Positions 9,012 to 16,826 of a DNA stretch of 63,764 nucleotides are shown here, one piece after another. Both the position numbers and the translations under genes were made by a program. How positions within the stretch are numbered: the stretch's first letter is position 1; each line of letters begins with the position of its first letter. The stretch comes from an uncultured Ruminococcus sp. Lineage in GTDB: Bacteria > Bacillota > Clostridia > Lachnospirales > Lachnospiraceae. The notes below the pieces were generated by a model that had not been told where the DNA came from, did no database searches, and saw nothing but the letters and a program-made list of their open reading frames with translations. The DNA is taken from positions 1 to 63,764 of the forward strand of contig UQKK01000020.1 in assembly GCA_900541505.1 (NCBI GenBank). The letters run 5' to 3'.

Positions 9012-9066
9012 TTGTGATAACTGGAAAGTCTCTGTTATCAACTATCACAATCCGAGTATAACAGAG
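9012..9066. promoter_or_regulatory. two mutually exclusive hairpins before the helicase gene
   Basis: TTGTGATA (9012-9019) pairs with TATCACAA (9043-9050), and CTCTGTTAT (9030-9038) pairs with ATAACAGAG (9058-9066). The 5' arm of the second lies in the loop of the first, and the 3' arm of the first lies in the loop of the second. They therefore cannot form together. This fits an attenuator-like RNA switch or a structured replication or nicking origin ahead of the Rep-type helicase. Its role is not established. The rest of the 9010-9142 gap shows nothing else. Confidence 0.5.
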
Positions 9067-9142
9067 GTTTCTTTCATTGACAATTAAATTTTTGAAGAGG
9101 GAGGTTAATTTGTAAAATAGAAAAAAGAAACCGGAGCTTCGG

Positions 9143-10117
9143 TTGATTAACATGGAAAATGTAGCGGTAGAGCAGATTGAGTGGCTGCTCTATCCGTTCA
9201 TCCCATATGGAAAAGTAACAATTATACAAGGCGATCCCGGTGAGGGAAAAACTACAATGGTGTTGCAGATTATAGCAAAGCTGACAAAAGGTGAATCTGT
9301 GTTATCGAATAAGGATGTAGAGGAAAAACAAGAAGAACAGGCAAGAGAGCCAGTTAACGTGATTTACCAGACGGCAGAGGATGGACTGGGTGATACCATA
9401 AAACCCCGGCTTCTGGCAGCTGGAGCAGACTGTTCAAAAGTGCTTGTCATTGATGACAGCGAACTGCCGCTGACGATGCTGGATGAACGTCTGGAACAGG
9501 CAATCAGAGAGACGCAATCCCGGCTTGTGGTATTAGACCTGATTCAAAGTTTCCTTGGAGCTGAAGTGGATATGCACCGGGCGAATGAAATTCGCCCATT
9601 GATGAAGAGAGTGTCTGTACTGGCGGAAAAGTATCATTGTGCGGTTATCTTAATCGGTCATATGAATAAGAACAGCGCCGGGAAATCTTCATACAGAGGG
9701 CTGGGTTCTATTGACTTTCAAGCGGCAGCAAGGAGCGTCTTGATTGTAGGGCGGGTAAAGAATGAACCAGAAATCAGAGTGGTATGCCATGTAAAAAGTT
9801 CCCTTGCGTCAGAAGGGAAATCTATTGCTTTTCGCTTAGATAAAGAGAGCGGATTTGAATGGATTGGGGAATATGACATCAGTGCAGACGATCTCTTGAG
9901 TGGAAATTGCCGTGGACAGAAAACAAAAGGAGCGAAAGAGTTCCTGTTAGAGATGCTGGCAGATGGGACGGTTGAACAGAATGCAATTCTCAAAGAAGCA
10001 GAAAGCCGTGGTATTAAGGGAAAACACTCTGGAGTGCAAAGAAATCGCTTGGTGTTCAGTCAAAAAAGACAGGGAATCGCTGGTCATGGATGTTGCCGGA
10101 ATAAATCAACATGGTAA
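9143..10117 (+). CDS. RepA/DnaB-like AAA ATPase, C-terminal frameshift
   Basis: A P-loop helicase-like ATPase (AAA_25/RepA type) found in plasmids and mobilizable elements, probably used for element replication. Walker A is GDPGEGKTT (near residues 30-38), Walker B LVVLDLIQS (near 128), and a GHMNKNSAGKSSYRGLGS segment follows. Start is TTG at 9143 with CCGGAG seven bases upstream; an ATG at 9152 is also possible. After about residue 292 the frame reads a nonsense tail to 10117. One phase over, the sequence continues sensibly as KTLWSAKKSLGVQSKK and ends WSWMLPE with a stop at 10102-10104. Loss of one A in the GGGAAAA run at 10019-10024 explains this. The ATPase core is intact. Confidence 0.78.
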   Translation: MINMENVAVEQIEWLLYPFIPYGKVTIIQGDPGEGKTTMVLQIIAKLTKGESVLSNKDVEEKQEEQAREPVNVIYQTAEDGLGDTIKPRLLAAGADCSKVLVIDDSELPLTMLDERLEQAIRETQSRLVVLDLIQSFLGAEVDMHRANEIRPLMKRVSVLAEKYHCAVILIGHMNKNSAGKSSYRGLGSIDFQAAARSVLIVGRVKNEPEIRVVCHVKSSLASEGKSIAFRLDKESGFEWIGEYDISADDLLSGNCRGQKTKGAKEFLLEMLADGTVEQNAILKEAESRGIKGKHSGVQRNRLVFSQKRQGIAGHGCCRNKSTW

Positions 10118-10170
10118 GATTACCATTTCTTTAGGAACAGGTGATGTTGCTACCTTGAAAGGAGATTGGG

Positions 10171-10404
10171 ATGAAACAAGTACAGATACCACAGGAATTG
10201 TTTATGCTGCTGCTCCAATATCATTTGATGGAGGATGATGGTCATGGGGATAAGATAAGGATGGGATTGGAGAGAAAACTGGATTCGATGGTGCTGCGTG
10301 AGCTGTATGGAAAGTCTAAGTCTGCACCGACAGAGATAGAACGGAAAAAAGCCCGGAAGGAGTATCTGAACAGGCGGGGAATACCCGACAGCTTTCGCTG
10401 GTAA
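10171..10404 (+). CDS. small conserved mobile-element protein
   Basis: A 77-residue acidic-then-basic protein (MKQVQIPQELFMLLLQYHL at the start, EYLNRRGIPDSFRW at the end). GAAAGGAGATTGGG precedes the ATG. I recall very similar small proteins between Rep-type helicases and relaxases in Clostridia mobilizable elements, where automatic annotation sometimes calls them complexin-like. No function is known to me. It is likely a real gene because of its position, ribosome binding site and family recurrence. Confidence 0.62.
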   Translation: MKQVQIPQELFMLLLQYHLMEDDGHGDKIRMGLERKLDSMVLRELYGKSKSAPTEIERKKARKEYLNRRGIPDSFRW

Positions 10405-10479
10405 CCGTTTCTTTGGTGAGACTAGACAGGAGCGTGGCACGCTCCTGTGGATAACAAACAACGGGAAAGGTGGGATTAA

Positions 10480-10719
10480 ATGATTATTCAGCCGGAACGT
10501 GGAACTAGAAATGTCAATTATCTCTTTTATGAAATGGAGACAAGACAGATTGCCATGCTCAATGAAATATTTGGGGATGTGGAACTAACGGAAAAAGAAA
10601 TGCGGACGTTGGTATGGCTTGCCGGGTGGGAGGAAAGCACTGTGGCAAATGTGATTTCCGCTATACGTAAAGTCATGGCAGCGGAAGAAAAGCGACTGAG
10701 ACAGCCGCCCCGTCCGTAG
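10480..10719 (+). CDS. small hypothetical mobile-element protein
   Basis: A 79-residue protein, largely helical, including LTEKEMRTLVWLAGWEESTV followed by ISAIRKVM, which could be a short helix-turn-helix-like unit. GGGAAAGG lies before the ATG. It sits between the small protein at 10171 and the oriT-like region and belongs by position to the mobilization module. I do not recognise a named family. Confidence 0.58.
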   Translation: MIIQPERGTRNVNYLFYEMETRQIAMLNEIFGDVELTEKEMRTLVWLAGWEESTVANVISAIRKVMAAEEKRLRQPPRP

Positions 10720-10788
10720 GACAGAAGCCCCCGGCAGGGCGCAAAGGCAGCTTTTGATGGACGGAACGGCTGTCAAAAGTGCTTTTGC

Positions 10789-10888
10789 GTTACTTTCGCC
10801 GAAAGTAACAAAGGAGGGGCTTTGCCCCGACACTTCCCGGACTACTAATGTTCGGGAAGGTTCTACAATTATGCGCCGTGTCCGGCGC
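10789..10888. other. oriT-like region with four consecutive hairpins
   Basis: Directly upstream of the relaxase are four inverted repeats in a row. The first is a near-perfect 10-base palindrome (10789-10798 with 10800-10809, arms GTTACTTTCG and CGAAAGTAAC). Then come GGGGC/GCCCC (10816-10828), CTTCCCG/CGGGAAG (10833-10859) and GCGCC/GGCGC (10873-10888). MobV relaxases nick next to such repeats, usually just upstream of their own gene. The whole gap 10720-10922 is taken up by this structure. The exact nick site is not assigned. Confidence 0.6.
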
Positions 10889-10922
10889 TGATTATTGCCC
10901 GAAGAGGGAGAGAGGAGAGCTA

Positions 10923-12236
10923 TTGAAGAGAACGATTAGCTTTATGACAGGAAAAGGCTCTGTCAATCATAACAGCAGAAAATTCCATGCAAAGAATACG
11001 AATCCAGAGAGGAGTTATCTGAATGTGGAATACTACAACGAAAATATCCGAGATGTCTATCACGAATTATTTGATGAAGCGTTGGCCCGTTACAATGAAA
11101 AACAGACAAGAAATGACCGCCGAATTGAGGATTATTACGAGAAAATCCGCTCTGGAAAACAGGAGAAGCCATTTCATGAGATCATCCTGCAGATCGGCGA
11201 CAGGGATACGATGGGAGCAGAAACGGAAGAAGGACGGCTTGCGGCAAAGATACTGGATGAATATATGAAGCATTTTCAGAAAAGAAATCCAACCTTAAGG
11301 GTGTTCTCGGCTCATCTCCATATGGATGAAGCAACACCACATTTGCATATAGATTTTATACCGTATACAACTGGAAGTAAGCGTGGACTAGATACGAGGG
11401 TATCCTTGAAACAGGCGTTGTCAGCACTCGATTTCAAAGGCGGTACAAGAAGGGAGACAGAATTAAATCAGTGGGTAGTATCTGAAAAGCAACAGCTTGC
11501 CTCGATTATGCTGGAACATGGGATTGAGTGGGAGCAGAAAGGCACGCACGAAAAACATCTGTCATTACTAGATTTTGAGAAGCAGGAGAGGGCAAGGGAA
11601 GTGGCTACGCTTGAAGCACAGAAAGAGGAACTGGAGGAACATAATGCCACTATGCTGGAAGTCAATGAAAAATGGCTTGACCAGTTGGAGAATATTGAGC
11701 AGGATATATTTTCGGCGCAGAAAAACCGGGAAAAGGCTGATAAGCAGGCAGAACGGGCAAAGAAAAAAGCGTCACAATATGAGAAAAAACTGACGGAGAT
11801 TGCACCTATGGTAAAGGATATGGAACGGTTCGCAGAGAAATATTCTGCGGATCCAGAGGAAGTGTTGCCAGAGGCGGGGACATTAGAAACCGGGAAGTCT
11901 TATCGGGAGAAAAAGGCGAAGCCGTTGATTAAGAATATTGTAACAGTGTTGAAGTCGGTCTATCGGGCTTATCTGGAACTTTCCAGAAGATTCAGTGAAA
12001 TGCAGAAATCCTATGAGAAGGCATGGAGTAAAGTTGATTCCCTTACGGAGCGTGTAGAGGAACTCTGGAATGAGAATAGAAGTTTGAGGGAGTGTTTGGC
12101 TGATTTTAACCGAGTAGAACGGGCATTGGGGCAAGAGACAGTTGAAATGATTATTCAGAGGGAGAAAAGTCTGGAAGAAGCACGGAAAATGCAAAACCGA
12201 GCGAAGAAAAGGAAGATAGACAGAGGGGAAAGATGA
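10923..12236 (+). CDS. MobV-family relaxase (Mob/Pre)
   Basis: The DNA-nicking mobilization enzyme, about 437 residues if started at the TTG 10923, which has AGAGGAGAG just upstream. The alternative ATG is at 10944, and an open frame extends back to 10848. The Mob_Pre domain covers the first 215 residues and contains the metal-binding HLHMDEATPHLHIDFIPY motif near residues 129-146. A long coiled coil rich in Glu, Lys and Gln follows (about 215-320), then another helical region. It acts at the hairpin region just upstream and makes the element transferable with a helper conjugation system, since no conjugation pore genes are present in the window. Confidence 0.86.
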   Translation: MKRTISFMTGKGSVNHNSRKFHAKNTNPERSYLNVEYYNENIRDVYHELFDEALARYNEKQTRNDRRIEDYYEKIRSGKQEKPFHEIILQIGDRDTMGAETEEGRLAAKILDEYMKHFQKRNPTLRVFSAHLHMDEATPHLHIDFIPYTTGSKRGLDTRVSLKQALSALDFKGGTRRETELNQWVVSEKQQLASIMLEHGIEWEQKGTHEKHLSLLDFEKQERAREVATLEAQKEELEEHNATMLEVNEKWLDQLENIEQDIFSAQKNREKADKQAERAKKKASQYEKKLTEIAPMVKDMERFAEKYSADPEEVLPEAGTLETGKSYREKKAKPLIKNIVTVLKSVYRAYLELSRRFSEMQKSYEKAWSKVDSLTERVEELWNENRSLRECLADFNRVERALGQETVEMIIQREKSLEEARKMQNRAKKRKIDRGER

Positions 12237-12305
12237 AGAAATATTTAGATTGCTTTTGGGGTTCGGTTCTTGTGGATAATAAGTCAATTATGTGCTAAAA
12301 TCAAA

Positions 12306-12420
12306 GAGCAAAGATAAAAACGCAACGTAAGAGGTAACCTCTTACAGAGCCGGTAGGTAGCCCGGCCGCACCGTTTGGTGTAAGTAACCCTCCCTCCTTA
12401 GGGTCGTCCGTTCTTTGTTC
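12306..12420 (+). promoter_or_regulatory. yjdF-type riboswitch (azaaromatic-sensing)
   Basis: The leader of the YjdF gene folds into a closed multi-helix RNA. An outer stem GAGCAAAG (12306-12313) pairs with CTTTGTTC (12413-12420) with one G-U pair. Inside are GTAAGAGGT/ACCTCTTAC (12327-12345), GCCGG/CCGGC (12349-12366), CACC/GGTG (12369-12380) and CCCT/AGGG (12388-12403). yjdF RNAs sit upstream of DUF2992 genes in Bacillota and bind diverse azaaromatic compounds. The gene association and this architecture support the call. I could not check the covariance model. The ribosome binding site AAGGAGG (12434-12440) is just outside the structure, so control may be at translation. Confidence 0.78.
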
Positions 12421-12447
12421 ATTATAATTATTTAAGGAGGAATTGTC

Positions 12448-12864
12448 ATGGACAAAGTATCAGGCAGATTGACAGTATTTTTTGAGGAACCATTCTGGAT
12501 AGGTGTTTTTGAATGTATATCGGAGGGAAAGCTCTCAGTATGCAAGGTTACGTTTGGGGCGGAACCAAAAGACTATGAGGTATATGATTTTGTCTTGAAA
12601 AATTACTATCGGCTGAGATTTAGTCCGGCTGTGGCAACTGATATAAAAGAGACTGGGCGTAACCCGAAACGGATACAGAGAGAAGTGCGAAAATCGGTAC
12701 AGAATACCGGCATAGGCACAAAATCGCAGCAGGCTTTGAAACTACAACAGGAGCAGTTGAAAACTGAGCGTAAGACTGTGAGCCGGGAACAACGGGAGGC
12801 AGAGAAGCAGAGGCAGTTTGATCTGAAACAGCACAAAAGGAAAGAAAAGCATAGAGGCAGATGA
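12448..12864 (+). CDS. yjdF: YjdF family protein (DUF2992)
   Basis: A 138-residue protein with the DUF2992 N-terminal half (GRLTVFFEEPFWIGVFE, then CKVTFGAEPKDYEVYDFVL) and a highly charged basic C-terminal tail of Lys, Arg and Gln. Its molecular role is unknown. The family is controlled by an RNA element that senses azaaromatic compounds, so a part in handling toxic heteroaromatics has been proposed. It begins 28 bases after the riboswitch. The next gene starts 50 bases after its stop with no visible terminator or promoter between, so read-through into the A/T-rich cassette is plausible. Confidence 0.85.
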   Translation: MDKVSGRLTVFFEEPFWIGVFECISEGKLSVCKVTFGAEPKDYEVYDFVLKNYYRLRFSPAVATDIKETGRNPKRIQREVRKSVQNTGIGTKSQQALKLQQEQLKTERKTVSREQREAEKQRQFDLKQHKRKEKHRGR

Positions 12865-12914
12865 TGGTTTACTACGGGAAAGTATTATATTGATTTAAAG
12901 GATGTTCGGCATAA

Positions 12915-13730
12915 ATGAAAAAATGGTTTGAAAACGATTATTTTATACGTCTATGGTTGAGTAGTGTTTTATTTACAATAATAGGTGGAGGGATGTTTGT
13001 ACTTGCAGGTGCAATAGAAGATAGTATTTGGATTAATATCTTAAATAGCATGGGAGCTGTTTTAATTGTTTCGGGAGTATATAATGTTGTTTACGAATAT
13101 ATTTTAAAATCAAAACTGATAAGTTTGATAATACAAAAAGTAAAATTAAAAAGCAGTATTAATAAGAGTGGCGTTATAGATGTTATGTTCAGAAGTGATG
13201 ATGTACCATATAAAGAGTTGATAAAAGAAACAACTTCCACAATAGTAGTAGTTCATGCTTACGGATCAACATGGACAAGGAATTATATTGAAATAATAAA
13301 AGAAGTGGGTTTACAAAAAAAATTAAATATTACGATTGCATTATTGTCAGTAAATTCCAAGTTTTGTGACAGCATAGATATACACTATAAGAAGTCAGTA
13401 GGCAACATGGTAGATTCCATAAAAAGGACTACAAAGTACTGGGAGAATATGGGAGAGGAATTAAAAGAAAATAGTGTGGTTAAGGTATATTATTTTGATG
13501 GAAATCCGGTACACTCATTATATAAATTTGATGATAAAATTGTAGTTGTATCAAATAAAATAAGTAACACATTATCTTTGAATTTGCCCAGTTTTATTTG
13601 TGAACAGAATAAAGAAACAAAACAAGGGCTATATCAAATCTATGAAGAAGAAATAGAGGAACTAATTTCTAATGGAGAATTAGTATATTCAAATCAGGAG
13701 AAGAAAAATGAACGAGAAAAAGATTTATAG
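12915..13730 (+). CDS. two-TM membrane protein with cytoplasmic domain (cassette gene 1)
   Basis: A 271-residue protein. Two N-terminal membrane segments lie near residues 11-33 and 38-65 and are linked by a very short turn, so both ends should be cytoplasmic. The remaining 200 residues form a soluble alpha/beta region with strands such as TIVVVHAYGSTW, LNITIALLSV, VVKVYYFDG and KIVVVSNK. The spacing is faintly like a phospholipase D-type fold, but no intact HxKx4D motif is present, so no enzymatic call is made. It overlaps the radical SAM gene by 23 bases. Two TM segments plus a soluble domain beside nucleotide enzymes is a layout seen in conflict-system membrane effectors, which is only an analogy. 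Strongly A/T-rich. Confidence 0.72.
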   Translation: MKKWFENDYFIRLWLSSVLFTIIGGGMFVLAGAIEDSIWINILNSMGAVLIVSGVYNVVYEYILKSKLISLIIQKVKLKSSINKSGVIDVMFRSDDVPYKELIKETTSTIVVVHAYGSTWTRNYIEIIKEVGLQKKLNITIALLSVNSKFCDSIDIHYKKSVGNMVDSIKRTTKYWENMGEELKENSVVKVYYFDGNPVHSLYKFDDKIVVVSNKISNTLSLNLPSFICEQNKETKQGLYQIYEEEIEELISNGELVYSNQEKKNEREKDL

Positions 13731-14778
13731 TGAAGAGTATTGTGCTGCGTGCTATTTCAGAACAGTTGCTGAATATCCAAAGAAAAAATGTTTAATACAA
13801 TTAACAGAAAAATGTAATTTGCGTTGTGAACACTGTTTTGTATCAGCAAACGGAAACGGTCAAGAAATGGACTTTGTAAAAATAAGGGACAATATACTGC
13901 TTCAACTTTTAAAAAGTAATGTAAGTAAAGTAACATTAACTGGTGGTGAACCATTTGTATATCCTCAATTATTAAACGTTATAGAATTATTACTTAAAAA
14001 TAATATTACTGTTAGTATATGTACCAATGCAACTTTGATTACAGAATCATTTTTGGATTGTTTGAAAGGATATAATAATTATCATTTTAATGTGAGCTTA
14101 GATGGATTTTCGCCATCTTCGCATGGTAAATTTAGAGGAAATGACAATATAAAATTATATAACACCATCATTAATAATATAAAATTATTAGGGGATAGAA
14201 GAGTGCTTAATGGAATATTAGTGACTCCTAATGTTTATTCATCATTACAAGAGTATATACAATTATGTGAATTTGCTAAGATGTGCCATGCAAAATATGT
14301 TTTGATGAATCCATTGTCGCAACTTGGCCGAGGAGAAAAATCTTTTAATTTAGCATTTGATAATCATCAGATGAATGAATTAAAACAAGCTACGCAGAAG
14401 TTTAATGATGAAAATATGGAAATGGTATATATAAGATTCCCCAACAATAAGAAAAAACCATTGAGCGAGTGTGTTGCTGGTAAGATTATGTATATCTTTA
14501 CTAATGGAGATATTGCATTTTGCCCTTATATGGTTTTTGCAGCAAAAAACGAGGGGAGTTTATATGATACGAATGAATTCATATTAGGAAACATTTTTGA
14601 ACAAAATTTTGATTGGGAAAAAAGTTTGAACAATTATACATTTCCTGTCAGATATAATGAGGTATGTATCGGATGCGATAATCAAGAATGTAAAAAGGGA
14701 TGTTATGCCGCAAAAATGTCACGAAATGCTGGCTTAGCGGAGAGAGATCGGGATATATGCCCTTTGGAATACAGATAA
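13708..14778 (+). CDS. radical SAM/SPASM-domain enzyme (cassette gene 2)
   Basis: A 356-residue radical SAM protein. The CNLRCEHC cluster motif (CxxxCxxC, near residues 36-43) binds the catalytic 4Fe-4S. TLTGGEPF (near 77) is the GGE motif for SAM. A C-terminal SPASM-like Cys set is present: CVAGK and CPYM near 254-272, CIGCDNQECKKGC near 320 and a final DICPLEY. An extra N-terminal CAAC (near 12-15) is unusual. SPASM enzymes often modify peptides, but no precursor peptide is evident here and the partners are nucleotide-type enzymes, so the substrate is unknown. It overlaps gene 1 and is followed after 11 bases by the kinase, so it is the second gene of a tight operon. Confidence 0.88.
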   Translation: MNEKKIYSEEYCAACYFRTVAEYPKKKCLIQLTEKCNLRCEHCFVSANGNGQEMDFVKIRDNILLQLLKSNVSKVTLTGGEPFVYPQLLNVIELLLKNNITVSICTNATLITESFLDCLKGYNNYHFNVSLDGFSPSSHGKFRGNDNIKLYNTIINNIKLLGDRRVLNGILVTPNVYSSLQEYIQLCEFAKMCHAKYVLMNPLSQLGRGEKSFNLAFDNHQMNELKQATQKFNDENMEMVYIRFPNNKKKPLSECVAGKIMYIFTNGDIAFCPYMVFAAKNEGSLYDTNEFILGNIFEQNFDWEKSLNNYTFPVRYNEVCIGCDNQECKKGCYAAKMSRNAGLAERDRDICPLEYR

Positions 14779-14789
14779 GGAGAATAAAA

Positions 14790-15401
14790 ATGGGATTTTT
14801 TATTACCGTTGAAGGACCAAATGGGGTTGGAAAATCAACGTTTATCAAAAAGCTAGAGGAAGTTTTTTCATCCAAATACAAGATTTATGTAACAAGGGAA
14901 CCTTCTGATACAGAATTTGGCAATTATGTGAAGAAAAATGAAGGAGGGTTGTATGGGGAGGCCTATGCTTATTTGATTGCTGCCGACAGAAGTTATCATC
15001 TTAATAATTATGTAGAACCAGCGTTAGATAGAGGGGAAATAGTAATCAGCGATAGGTATATAGAATCGAGTCTTGTATTGCAAGTATACGATGGAGTAAT
15101 GATGGAAGATGTTTGGCGATTAAATTGTAGTTTTAGAATACCGGACTTAAGTATAATATTGCTAGGTGATGAAAGCACAATTTCAGGTAGATTATGTCAA
15201 AGAGATATATTGACTCATTTTGAAAAAAAACTGACCAGAGAAGATGAGATAAAAGGGTACATAAAAGCTGCGAAGTTTTTAAAAGATAAAGGGTTTAATG
15301 TCGTGTTATTTAAAAATAATACAGAAACAGATATGATAAACAATATAAACAAAGTGAGGAATATTATTATTCAGCTAGAAGGGAGAATTGTAGATGAATA
15401 A
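14790..15401 (+). CDS. dTMP-kinase-like P-loop nucleotide kinase (cassette gene 3)
   Basis: A 203-residue protein with the thymidylate-kinase fold. The P-loop is GPNGVGKST (residues 9-17), a TREPSDTEFGN segment resembles the dTMP kinase REP(G) motif (near 35-45), DRYIESS is the DRY motif (near 87), and a short LID region ends in a typical C-terminal helix. Start is the ATG at 14790 with AAGGAG seven bases upstream. The real housekeeping tmk would normally lie with DNA replication genes, so this copy is probably specialised for a (deoxy)nucleotide made or altered by the neighbouring radical SAM enzyme. It overlaps the next gene by eight bases. Confidence 0.83.
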   Translation: MGFFITVEGPNGVGKSTFIKKLEEVFSSKYKIYVTREPSDTEFGNYVKKNEGGLYGEAYAYLIAADRSYHLNNYVEPALDRGEIVISDRYIESSLVLQVYDGVMMEDVWRLNCSFRIPDLSIILLGDESTISGRLCQRDILTHFEKKLTREDEIKGYIKAAKFLKDKGFNVVLFKNNTETDMINNINKVRNIIIQLEGRIVDE

Positions 15402-16176
15402 AAGTGTAAGTTTTTTGTCTTTAAATGTCGGTAACCCTTCATTAGAACGTGCAAAAAAACAATGTAGATGGTTGGAGAAAAGAGAAGAGGATGTATTTGT
15501 TTTAACAGAAACAAAGGTCAGCCAAGGATGCGCATACATAGAGGAGTTTTTTTTGCAGTATGGGTATGATTTATTTTCAATGAATTCTTCATTGAATTTT
15601 GATGTGAGCTTCCCTAAATCGCAAACGGGAGATTTGGGAGTGATGATAGTAAGTAAATATCCAATAAAAAAGAGTTCTAACTTTTTTGCAAAAGACAGTA
15701 TTTTTTATTCTAGGCAATTGGAAACCATTATATCTGTAAATGATAAGATTATAAGTGTTATGGGGTTATATGTACCATCAAGAGATAGGAGTGATAAAAA
15801 AATTTTGAGAAAGAAATCTTTTCTTAATAGTATTAAAGAATTTATAAATGATTCAAATAATATATCTAGAGTGCTTATGGGGGATTTAAATATTTTGGAA
15901 AGAAATCATATTCCTCATTATTCTTCTTTTTTTGAATGGGAATACGATTTTTATGATGATTTAATTGATAAAGGTTATATTGACACATATAGGCATTGTA
16001 ATAATGAAAAACAGGAATATAGTTGGGTTGGAAGAACTAATGATGGATATAGATACGATTATGGCTTTGTTTCAGCAGATTTAAAGACCAATATTTTAGA
16101 TTGTCGATATCTTCATGAAACAAGAAAAAATGGACTTACAGATCATTCGGGTATTGTAATAGAGTTAGAGATTTAA
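15394..16176 (+). CDS. endonuclease/exonuclease/phosphatase-fold enzyme (cassette gene 4)
   Basis: A 260-residue EEP superfamily protein with every catalytic block: SLNVG (Asn, near residue 11), TETKV (Glu, near 38-42), GLYVPSRDR (near 125), MGDLNIL (near 168-174), RYDYGFVS (near 222-229) and LTDHSG (Asp-His, near 249-254). EEP enzymes cleave DNA, RNA or small phosphodiesters, or remove phosphates from lipids and nucleotides, so the substrate cannot be read off. It overlaps the kinase gene by eight bases and ends the operon. It could be the effector nuclease or the last step of a nucleotide pathway. Confidence 0.86.
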   Translation: MNKSVSFLSLNVGNPSLERAKKQCRWLEKREEDVFVLTETKVSQGCAYIEEFFLQYGYDLFSMNSSLNFDVSFPKSQTGDLGVMIVSKYPIKKSSNFFAKDSIFYSRQLETIISVNDKIISVMGLYVPSRDRSDKKILRKKSFLNSIKEFINDSNNISRVLMGDLNILERNHIPHYSSFFEWEYDFYDDLIDKGYIDTYRHCNNEKQEYSWVGRTNDGYRYDYGFVSADLKTNILDCRYLHETRKNGLTDHSGIVIELEI

Positions 16177-16381
16177 ATTTGCAGTTCTCAGATTTCACAG
16201 AATTACCTCATGCTAGCACTAGATAGATAAAGTAAAAAAGAGAATTTCCTTGACTCTATTTTGGCTCCAAATATTTGGTCTGGCAAAAATACGAGAAAAT
16301 TTTTAAAGAATAAGAAGAATAAATTCGATAAAAATCAGGGAAAAATAGCCAGTTGAAGTTATCCGCCGAGGAGTTTGAGTG

Positions 16382-16720
16382 ATGATAGTCAGTGAAAGAA
16401 TTTTTTTGATGCTTAATCAAAAGCAAATGAGTCAAAAAGAGTTTGCAGAGAGAACGGGGATTTCGCAGAGTACAATCAGTGATTGGAAAAGAAAGAAAAC
16501 AAATCCCTCAGTTGATAAAATCTTAAAAATATGTGAGGTCCTGCAGGTGACGCCATATGAGTTATTGGCGGAAAATGTTGATGAAAAAGGAAAATGCATG
16601 GACTATGATATCGCGTTGAATAAGGATGAGCATCTTTTATTGGAAGGATACAGAAAACTTGAAAAGGGACAGAGGGAAAGGCTGCTTGGATATCTCAGCG
16701 CTCTAAAAGACATAAGATAA
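16382..16720 (+). CDS. XRE-family regulator of the 540-residue orphan
   Basis: A 112-residue Cro/CI-type regulator with its helix-turn-helix at about residues 8-58 (MSQKEFAERTGISQSTISDW) and a short C-terminal segment ending in YRKLEKGQRERLLGYLSAL, a common dimerisation tail. GAGGAG lies nine bases before the ATG; a GTG directly before it is an alternative. It is followed by a promoter and a perfect 15-base palindrome that precede the next gene, which makes it the likely repressor of that gene. The gap 16177-16381 before it shows no gene. Confidence 0.82.
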   Translation: MIVSERIFLMLNQKQMSQKEFAERTGISQSTISDWKRKKTNPSVDKILKICEVLQVTPYELLAENVDEKGKCMDYDIALNKDEHLLLEGYRKLEKGQRERLLGYLSALKDIR

Positions 16721-16738
16721 ACCATGAACTTAAACATT

Positions 16739-16802
16739 AAAATGCATGTGGAATTGACATGCATTTTATTAAGTGATATAATTCGCATATACGTAACGTA
16801 TA
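16739..16802 (+). promoter_or_regulatory. hairpin, consensus promoter and palindromic operator
   Basis: Arms AAAATGCATGT (16739-16749) and ACATGCATTTT (16757-16767) form a perfect 11-base hairpin that can terminate the XRE transcript. Inside its right part begins a fully consensus sigma-A promoter: TTGACA (16754-16759), 17 bases, TATAAT (16777-16782). Just downstream, at the expected transcription start, is the perfect palindrome TATACGT-A-ACGTATA (16788-16802). The promoter should be very strong unless a repressor binds the palindrome. Confidence 0.75.
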
Positions 16803-16826
16803 AACGGATACTGAAAGGAGAAGTAC

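Noticed and set aside
13500..13560. Phospholipase D HKD motif in the two-TM protein
   Set aside because: The HSLYKFDDK segment lacks the HxKx4D spacing, so no PLD activity is claimed.
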